Of a DNA stretch of 64,000 nt, positions 57,739 to 64,000 are shown piece after piece; the stretch's first letter is position 1, and every line of letters starts with the position of its first letter. The DNA comes from Duganella radicis (GTDB taxonomy: Bacteria; Pseudomonadota; Gammaproteobacteria; Burkholderiales; Burkholderiaceae_D), in NCBI RefSeq assembly GCF_009720825.1, contig NZ_WNKY01000012.1:62001-126000 (forward strand). The letters are read 5' to 3'. The notes under the pieces are model-generated. The model was not told the origin of the DNA and made no database searches. It worked only from the letters and a program-made list of their open reading frames with translations. The position numbers and the translations under genes are program-made.

Positions 57739-60700
57739 TTATTTTTTCAAGCCCTCTTGCAGCATCGCTAACATTTCAGCCGACGACATGCGGCCGCTGA
57801 CGTCGCTGCCCTCCAGCAGACTGTCGGCCAGGTCGCGCTTGTGCTGGTGCAGGTCGACGATGCCCTCCTCGATGGTGTGGCGCGCCACCAGACGATAGAT
57901 GGTCACCGGCCGCTGCTGGCCCATGCGGTGGGCGCGGTCCGAGGCCTGGTCTTCCACCGCCGGATTCCACCACGGGTCCATGTGGATCACGTAATCGGCG
58001 GCGGTGAGGTTGATGCCGACGCCGCCGGCTTTCAGCGAGATCAGGAACACATCGCCCTCGCCGGCCTGGAACGCGTCCACGCGCTTCTTGCGGTCGGCCA
58101 TGGAAGTGGCGCCGTCGAGGTACTGGTAGCTCACGCCCTGCTCATCCAGATGCGCGCGGATCAGCGCCAGATGGTCGACGAACTGACTGAACACCAGCAC
58201 CTTGTGCTTGTTGTCCAGCAGGTTCTCCAGCAAGTGGGCGAAGGCCGACAGTTTGCTGCTGGCCAGCTTGAGCTCCGGCGCGATCAGGTTCGGATTGCAG
58301 CAGGCGCGGCGCAGCTTCATGATCTCGGCCAGGATCTGGATCGATTTCTTCTCGGCCGGTCCTTCCACCTTTTCCAGATTCTCCAGCGCGGCGCGGCGCA
58401 GCGATTCGTACAGCGCCGTTTCGTCGGCCGACAGGTCGACTTCCAGCGTGATCTCGGTGCGCGACGGCAGCTCGGTCAGCACCTGCGACTTGGTGCGGCG
58501 CAGGATGAAAGGCTGGATCAAGCGCCGCAGGCGCTTGCGCGCGCCCAGTTCGGCGCGGTGGTCCTGCGGCTTTTCGATCGGCGCGGCGAAGCGCAGGTTG
58601 AATTGCTCGATGCTGCCCAGCAGGCCCGGATTGATGAAGCGGAACAGGTTCCACAATTCGCCCAAATGATTCTCCAGCGGCGTGCCGGTGACGGCGATGC
58701 GGAACTCGCCCTTCAAGGCCATCACCGCCGCCGAGCGCTTGGTGGCGGCGTTCTTGATGGCCTGCGCTTCATCCAGCACGATGGTATTCCACTGGACCCT
58801 GGCGAACAGCGCGGACTCCAGTTGCAGCAGGCCGTAGCTGGTCACCACCACATCATAGGCGTGCAGATTGTTCAGCACTTCGGCGCGGTCGCCGGGGCCG
58901 AACAGCTGCATGTTCAGCGTCGGCGCAAAACGCGCCGCTTCGCTCATCCAGTTCATGCAGACCGAGGTTGGCGCGACCACCAGTGTCGGGCCTTTCGGCG
59001 CGCGCGACAGGATCAACGCCAGCGCTTGCAGCGTTTTGCCGAGGCCCATATCGTCGGCCAGGCAGGCGCCCACGCCCCAATGCGCAAGGCGCGACAGCCA
59101 GTTGTAGCCTTCCAGCTGATAATCGCGCAGCTCCGCTTGCAGGGTGCTTGGCAGTTCCGGCGTGAAGGCTTCCTGCTCCTGCATGCGTGCCAGATGTGCT
59201 TTCCACAGCTTGTCGGATTTGAGGCCGCCGACGTCGTCGGCCAGTTCCTCCAGCGCGAACGACGCCAGCGGATGCACGCGCACGCCGTCGGCGGTGATTT
59301 CGCCGTAGGCTTGCACCTCCTGCAAGCGGCGGTACAGTTCCTCGGTCAACGCCATGTAGCGGTTCTCGCCCAGTTCGACGAAACGGCCATTGCTCTTTTC
59401 CATCATCTCCAGCAGCGTACGCAGGTCGATGATCTTGCCTTCGTCGACCTGCAATTCACCGCTGGCGGCGAACCAGTCCTTGTTGCTCTTGATGGCGAGG
59501 CGCAGCTGCTTGGTTTCCACCTTGTTCGTCACGCGGAAGCTCTCGCCCTCCGGCCAGGCGATGACGATGCTGGCCGGGTCCAGCGCCTGCAATTCCACCA
59601 GCAGTTGCAGACACAGGGCCGGTTGCCCCAGCAGCCATTCGCCATGATCCTGCTCGGCCGATTCCAGCACCGGGCATTGGTCGATCAGATCGCGCTCCGC
59701 ATCGCGTTCGTCGATCAGTTTGCGGCGCGCCTGCACCGGCTTGCCGCCGATGTCGGCGATCACGCTGTCGGCGCCGTCGCCCGGTTTGTAGTAGGCGCCG
59801 TTGACCAGCGGGCGCACCAGGATCTGCATCTTCAGGCCGTGCTGGTAAGGCAACAGGTGCAGATGCAGGCGCATATCGGCTTCCATCTGCTCCATGTCCG
59901 GGGCGGCGCCGCCGAGGTCCGACTGCACCGTCACCATCGACGAAATGGCGCTGATGGCCGACAGTACTTGCTGCTCCGCGTGCGCCGGCACATTGAGCGC
60001 ATCGCCGACGATGGCGGCGATCTTGCGGTGTTCTTCCAGGATGCTCACCACGCGCAGGCGCGTCGGCGTTTCCTTGGTGATGACCACCGAGGCGTTATCG
60101 TCAGGAATGGGCGGTTGCAGGCGCAGTTCCAGGTTGCCGGGACTGCGCTTGACCAGCAGTTCCGGCTCACCGGCCAGCATCTCCACGCGCATGTCCGGCA
60201 GATCGGACCAGAACAGCAGCGGATGGCCGACCAGCGCCGGCGCCGCGCGCTGCGGATCGATCTCGTAAGTCAGGCCGGTGGACTGATAGCCGCGATGCGC
60301 CACGGTGATGGCTTCCGCCGCGCGGATGTCCTGCGGTGTGAGGAAGCTGAACTGCTCCGCTTCAAAGCGCAAGCGCTTCAGACCGACCGCGCGGCCCTTG
60401 CTCCACAACCCGCGCGCATCGCGCTTCTGCTCGACCGGCGAGATGTCGGTCAGGCCGTGGCGGTTATCGTAAGTCAGCAACCACGCGAGCCGCGTGCTGC
60501 CTGCTGTTTCGGCGGTCGCCGGCTGCTGAAGGTTGATCAGCGCGGTGAGCTGGCGCTGCCAGCCTTCCTGCCGCTCGAACCAGGTCGTCATATCGGGGAA
60601 GCCGAGGCGCGAGCGTAGGGCTTGCGCGTGGATCTGCATCTCGTTGTCGCCCATCTGGCCCAGCAGCGCGGCGGCCTGGCCGGCAATGAACAGATAACCG

Positions 60701-61896
60701 GCGCGTTCGGCGTTTTTCACCAGATCCTGCAACTGCTCCTTGCGCTCTTGCAGCTGCGGCAGCGAGAGCCAGAAGTACAGCAGGAACTGGAACATCTGCG
60801 TTTGCAGGCCCGGCTCCCACGGCAGCGCGGACACGGTATCGACCTGCATCACGCCGGCGCGGATCTGGCGCAGCAAGTCAATCATCTGGTGCACCGAACT
60901 GTCGTGATTCTTCGGCAGCTTGACCGCGATGTCGAGATAGGCCTCGGCCGCTTTCAAATGGCGCGGATCGCCGCTGCGCAGCGCCGACAGCAGATACAGA
61001 TTGCCGCCCATGCCGGTGAATAGCTGCTTGCGTTTGCCGGTGTCGCGGCGCAGTGTTTTCAGCGCCACGTCAAAGCCGGTGATGGCGGCGCTGCCGGCCC
61101 CGCGCAGCAGCACCACAATGCTGGCGAGGTACTGGCTTTGCGCGCCGGCGGTGCGCTCCAGATAACGCTTGGCGTCATCGAGGCGGCCGCACAGCAGCGC
61201 GTCTTCCGCCATCGCCATGCGCAGCTCGGCGTTGATGTCGCCATGACGGCGCTGCATGTGCATCTCGCAGTATTCACGCAGCACCGGCGCGGTTTGCGGC
61301 TCCTGCTGCGAATGGTGCATCAGCACCGCCAGCACATCGTCTTGCAGCAAAGGGCTGACCAGCGCGATCATGCCCGGTTCGAACGGGCGGCCAAAGATAT
61401 CGACGATAGGATGCAGCTGCGCCGCCTCGTAGCTGCCAAGGCAGAACGCCAGCACTTGCTGGATCTGCTGCGGACCGTGGCCGCGCAAAAGCCCCATGCG
61501 CAGGCGCGCCATGCCGGCGCGGTAGCTGCGCGGCTCCATGCTGTTCCAGGTCTGCCGCATCGGCACCAGTTCGGCGTAGGCGGCGCACAGGTCTTCCATC
61601 GCGTGGGTGCCGATGGCGGAGCGGATCGCCGGCCAGCGCAACTTGGCGTTACAGACAAATCCGCGTCCCGTCACCACGCTGATGAAGGCCAGACGTTCCA
61701 GTTTGGAGATAGCGTCGTCCAGCGTCGCCACCGTGTACTGCTGGCCGTCGTCGTTGTATTCGATGCGCGCGTGGTGCAGGTGATCGAGGATGGCGGTGCG
61801 GCCCATAGGCTCGCCGACCAGCGCGAGCAGCGCCAGGATCGCTTTTTCGTTGTAGGGCAGCGCGTCGAATTCAGCGAGCAGCTTGGGATCGGTCAT
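57739..61896 (-). CDS. Very large SNF2-family helicase-like ATPase (second of two)
   Basis: A 1385-aa protein. The first about 880 residues contain helical repeat-like segments and beta regions with no domain I can name. The Swi2/Snf2 motor is in about 900-1385: Walker A ADDMGLGKTLQALAL, Walker B VLDEAQAIKN, TGTPLENHLGELWNLF, LVFSQFVDHLALIRAHL, GGVGINLTAADYVIHMDPWW, and ASDRAHRMGQQRPVTIYRLV. It is related to but distinct from the protein at 26088; the extra N-terminal part may recruit to nucleic acid or proteins. ATGA overlap with the S9 peptidase gene upstream implies co-expression. Confidence 0.92.
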   Translation of the reverse strand: MTDPKLLAEFDALPYNEKAILALLALVGEPMGRTAILDHLHHARIEYNDDGQQYTVATLDDAISKLERLAFISVVTGRGFVCNAKLRWPAIRSAIGTHAMEDLCAAYAELVPMRQTWNSMEPRSYRAGMARLRMGLLRGHGPQQIQQVLAFCLGSYEAAQLHPIVDIFGRPFEPGMIALVSPLLQDDVLAVLMHHSQQEPQTAPVLREYCEMHMQRRHGDINAELRMAMAEDALLCGRLDDAKRYLERTAGAQSQYLASIVVLLRGAGSAAITGFDVALKTLRRDTGKRKQLFTGMGGNLYLLSALRSGDPRHLKAAEAYLDIAVKLPKNHDSSVHQMIDLLRQIRAGVMQVDTVSALPWEPGLQTQMFQFLLYFWLSLPQLQERKEQLQDLVKNAERAGYLFIAGQAAALLGQMGDNEMQIHAQALRSRLGFPDMTTWFERQEGWQRQLTALINLQQPATAETAGSTRLAWLLTYDNRHGLTDISPVEQKRDARGLWSKGRAVGLKRLRFEAEQFSFLTPQDIRAAEAITVAHRGYQSTGLTYEIDPQRAAPALVGHPLLFWSDLPDMRVEMLAGEPELLVKRSPGNLELRLQPPIPDDNASVVITKETPTRLRVVSILEEHRKIAAIVGDALNVPAHAEQQVLSAISAISSMVTVQSDLGGAAPDMEQMEADMRLHLHLLPYQHGLKMQILVRPLVNGAYYKPGDGADSVIADIGGKPVQARRKLIDERDAERDLIDQCPVLESAEQDHGEWLLGQPALCLQLLVELQALDPASIVIAWPEGESFRVTNKVETKQLRLAIKSNKDWFAASGELQVDEGKIIDLRTLLEMMEKSNGRFVELGENRYMALTEELYRRLQEVQAYGEITADGVRVHPLASFALEELADDVGGLKSDKLWKAHLARMQEQEAFTPELPSTLQAELRDYQLEGYNWLSRLAHWGVGACLADDMGLGKTLQALALILSRAPKGPTLVVAPTSVCMNWMSEAARFAPTLNMQLFGPGDRAEVLNNLHAYDVVVTSYGLLQLESALFARVQWNTIVLDEAQAIKNAATKRSAAVMALKGEFRIAVTGTPLENHLGELWNLFRFINPGLLGSIEQFNLRFAAPIEKPQDHRAELGARKRLRRLIQPFILRRTKSQVLTELPSRTEITLEVDLSADETALYESLRRAALENLEKVEGPAEKKSIQILAEIMKLRRACCNPNLIAPELKLASSKLSAFAHLLENLLDNKHKVLVFSQFVDHLALIRAHLDEQGVSYQYLDGATSMADRKKRVDAFQAGEGDVFLISLKAGGVGINLTAADYVIHMDPWWNPAVEDQASDRAHRMGQQRPVTIYRLVARHTIEEGIVDLHQHKRDLADSLLEGSDVSGRMSSAEMLAMLQEGLKK

Positions 61897-63836
61897 GCGT
61901 GGTTGAGGCTAAAGATGCGTTGATAGAAGTCCAGCTCCGCTTCCAGCGTGCGGATGATGTTTTCGGCTTTGCGGAAGCCATGGCCTTCGCCTTCCAGCTC
62001 GACGTATTCGACCGGAATGCCGCGCTTCTTCAACGCGGCGACCATCATTTCCGATTGCTGCGGCGGCACCACCTTGTCGTCCAGGCCCTGGAAGAAAATC
62101 ATGGGGCGCGACAGCTTGTCGGTGTGGTTGATTGGCGAGCGCTGGGCGTAGACCGCGTCCGCCTGCGCTTTGGGCGCGATCAGGTATTCGTTGTAGTGCG
62201 ATTCGAATTTGTGCGAGTCCTGGTCCAGGCCCTTCAGGTCGGAAACGCCGTAGTAGCTGGCGCCAGCCTTGAACACATCGTGGAAGGTCAGGGCGCACAG
62301 GGTGGTAAGGCCGCCGGCGCTGCTGCCGCGGATGATCAGGCGATCGGCATCGGCCAGGCCACGCTCCACCAGCGCCTTGGCGCCGTTGACGCAGTCCTCC
62401 ACATCGACGATGCCCCACTGGCCTTTGAGCAGGTCGCGGTAGGCGCGGCCAAAGCCAGTGCTGCCGCCGTAGTTCACATCGAGCACACCGAAGCCGCGGC
62501 TGGTCCAGTACTGGGTTTTCAGATTGAGCGTATTGACCGTCATGCCGGTCGGGCCGCCGTGGCCGATGACGATCACCGGTGGCTTGCTGCCCTCCGGTGC
62601 TTGCACATCCTTGTTGCGCGGCGGATAGTAGAAAGCGTGGGCGGTGCGGCCGTTGCTGGTGTAGCTGATGCTGTCCGGGATGGACAGGTTGGCTTCCTCC
62701 GGCAGGTCTTCAATCGATTGCGCGAGGATCTCCACGCCTTCTTCGGTGAAGTCGATGCGGGCCAGTTCCATCGGGATGGCCGGGCCGCCGGCCAGCATGG
62801 CGATATAGCCGTTGGAGACGCGCAGTTCGCGGATTTCCTCGTAGGGGTTGGCGATGCATTCCAGCTTGCCGCTGGCCGGCAGCAGGCGCGCCAGGCGGCT
62901 GACGCCCTTGTCGATGTAGGTGCAGATGATTTCGCTGGCCGAGCGGAAGCCGTACATGCTGTTGCCGAAGGTCCAGTGCGGGGTGGCGAATTCGGCCTCC
63001 ATAGGGCACAGGCCTTCGGTGCGCTGGCGATCGCGGCACAGTCGGTACAGATTCCACCAGCCGCTGCGGTCGGAGACGAAGTGCAGCAGATTGTCGGGCG
63101 ACCATTCGGGTTGGCAGATGGATTCCTCGGCGCCGCCGGCGATGCGTTTTGGTGCGGCGAGCGTGCCGTCGTCGTTGAAGTCGGCCAGCCAGAGCGTGGT
63201 GCCCTGCCATGGCATGCGTGGGTGATCCCAGCTCAGCCAGGCCAGCGAACGGCCATCCGGCGACACGCGCGGCGAGGAATAAAAGTCCGCGCCCTGTACC
63301 AGCACCGTCTCAGCGCCCGCCGCATCGCCGGCCGAGCCTTCGCCCGACGCTCCTCTGCTGATCGCGCAGATCGTGTTGCCCGGCTGCGCGTGTTCGTCAT
63401 CGCCATGCAGCTCGCGCACGGCGAGCAGGCGATTGCGGGCGCGGTCCACGGCGAAATCGGCAAACCGCTGCTTGCCGGCCTGCGTCACCTGCACCGGCGG
63501 CTCGCCGGCGATCATGCTATAAACGCAATTGTCTTTGAAATGCGTGAAATACACCGTCTCGCCATCGACCGCAAACGCACCGCCGCCATACTCATGCACG
63601 CGCGAGCGCACATTGAAAGGCGCCGGCGTCAACTCCTGCGTGGTCACGCCGTGATAGCGCAACAGCGTATTGCGCCCCGCCTCGGCCGCGCGGCCGGCCA
63701 GCCAGAAAATATCGCTGCCATCGGCCCCGCCCAGCATCAGCGAAGACAGCGGCGTCGCCCCGGCCGCCACGCGCGCGGCGCTGATGGTCGAGGGCCAGGC
63801 GCCAAACGGCGCGACGGCGGATATTTGAGAGGTCAT
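61893..63836 (-). CDS. S9-family prolyl oligopeptidase-type peptidase
   Basis: A 647-aa cytoplasmic serine peptidase. The first about 380 residues form a beta-propeller (segments such as LAWLSWDHPRMPWQGTTLWL), and the alpha/beta-hydrolase domain follows, with nucleophile Ser506 in IRGSSAGGL, Asp586/587 in FQGLDDKV, and His619 in GEGHGFRKAE. No signal peptide. It resembles dipeptidyl aminopeptidase/acylaminoacyl peptidases. ATG at 63836. Co-transcribed with the large helicase through a four-base overlap. Confidence 0.93.
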   Translation of the reverse strand: MTSQISAVAPFGAWPSTISAARVAAGATPLSSLMLGGADGSDIFWLAGRAAEAGRNTLLRYHGVTTQELTPAPFNVRSRVHEYGGGAFAVDGETVYFTHFKDNCVYSMIAGEPPVQVTQAGKQRFADFAVDRARNRLLAVRELHGDDEHAQPGNTICAISRGASGEGSAGDAAGAETVLVQGADFYSSPRVSPDGRSLAWLSWDHPRMPWQGTTLWLADFNDDGTLAAPKRIAGGAEESICQPEWSPDNLLHFVSDRSGWWNLYRLCRDRQRTEGLCPMEAEFATPHWTFGNSMYGFRSASEIICTYIDKGVSRLARLLPASGKLECIANPYEEIRELRVSNGYIAMLAGGPAIPMELARIDFTEEGVEILAQSIEDLPEEANLSIPDSISYTSNGRTAHAFYYPPRNKDVQAPEGSKPPVIVIGHGGPTGMTVNTLNLKTQYWTSRGFGVLDVNYGGSTGFGRAYRDLLKGQWGIVDVEDCVNGAKALVERGLADADRLIIRGSSAGGLTTLCALTFHDVFKAGASYYGVSDLKGLDQDSHKFESHYNEYLIAPKAQADAVYAQRSPINHTDKLSRPMIFFQGLDDKVVPPQQSEMMVAALKKRGIPVEYVELEGEGHGFRKAENIIRTLEAELDFYQRIFSLNHA

Positions 63837-63903
63837 GAGGCGGCTCCAGAAAGGGTCTTTTACGCGGTGCTAGTGGACTGTAACGGAAGAATCGGTAGTG
63901 AAG

Positions 63904-64000
63904 GACGCGCCAGCGGCGCGCAGGGCAAGGCGCAAAGCGCAGCGATAGCGGGCTATCGCGAGCATTTGCAACGCCGCCATGCGCGTTGCTGGCACGGCAG
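63904..64000. repeat. Imperfect long hairpin repeat, truncated by the window end
   Basis: The centre is GCGATAGC-GG-GCTATCGC (63942-63959). Outside it, the segment with GGCGCAAAGC pairs imperfectly with GCATTTGCAACGCC and CCAGCGGCGCGC with GCGCGTTGCTGG. No gene is seen; the repeat lies upstream of the S9 peptidase gene and probably continues beyond the window. Confidence 0.65.

Noticed and set aside
57739..63836. DISARM/Zorya-like or other phage-defence island based on SNF2 helicases
   Set aside because: No accompanying methyltransferase, PLD nuclease, ZorAB or other signature genes next to either helicase; the methyltransferase lies in the his operon far away.

Overview
This 64 kb window is a chromosomal segment of a high-GC betaproteobacterium, most likely an Oxalobacteraceae member (Massilia/Duganella/Janthinobacterium type). 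Evidence for this is the gene order gltBD, mlaFEDACB-yadGH-ibaG-murA-his-hinT-tatABC, the liu/aceK catabolic block, and the general codon use. No rRNA, tRNA, CRISPR array, prophage or plasmid functions were seen. The taxonomic call rests on gene order and protein character, not on a marker gene.

Layout. (1) 1-5.3 kb: a cell-wall and beta-lactam block: a partial BadF-type sugar kinase, an AmiD-like amidase lipoprotein, a VanX/DdpX dipeptidase, and on the other strand a class C beta-lactamase co-directional with a BlaR1-like protein (M56 metallopeptidase fused to a class D beta-lactamase domain). A 30-bp perfect palindrome sits across the promoter of that pair. (2) 5.3-7.3 kb: aldo/keto reductase and a divergent LysR regulator. 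(3) 7.2-12.7 kb: PBP4-type dacB coupled to a fused SpmA-SpmB protein, a peptide-type solute-binding protein and a YihY membrane protein. (4) 12.7-13.0 kb: a structured RNA that I identify as 6S RNA, with its own promoter and terminator. (5) 13.0-14.9 kb: a small orphan domain protein, a signal peptidase I-like protein lacking its catalytic serine, and a flavin reductase. (6) 14.9-21.5 kb, minus strand: liuR, isovaleryl-CoA dehydrogenase, aceK, thiolase, SDR and acyl-CoA dehydrogenase, with two LiuR-like operators. (7) 21.5-26 kb: a small HTH regulator, a 60-aa conserved-looking protein, ubiX, grxD, tex. (8) 26-31.1 kb: a SNF2-type helicase followed closely by a PAS histidine kinase and an OmpR-type response regulator. 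(9) 31.1-32.05 kb: a REP-associated tyrosine transposase (RAYT) bounded by inverted repeats and followed by a perfect 37-bp-arm hairpin.

(10) 32.1-38.4 kb: gltB-gltD, closed by a strong terminator. (11) 38.6-53.8 kb: one long co-directional run: the Mla phospholipid transport system, YadGH ABC exporter, ibaG, murA, and the complete biosynthetic set hisG-D-C-B-H-A-F-I-E with a beta-class DNA methyltransferase embedded between hisD and hisC, then a HIT protein. (12) 53.9-55.4 kb: tatABC. (13) 55.4-63.9 kb, minus strand: a small coiled-coil protein of lower GC, a DUF885 metallopeptidase, a second, very large SNF2 helicase and an S9 prolyl-oligopeptidase-type peptidase. The window ends in an imperfect long hairpin repeat.

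The most interesting items are the beta-lactam-responsive locus with an altered sensor lysine and a BlaI-type operator but no blaI, the signal peptidase paralogue with Ser-to-Ala at the nucleophile, the SpmAB-DacB coupling in a non-sporulating lineage, the RAYT and its dispersed hairpins (one copy near liuR), and the orphan methyltransferase inside the histidine operon.
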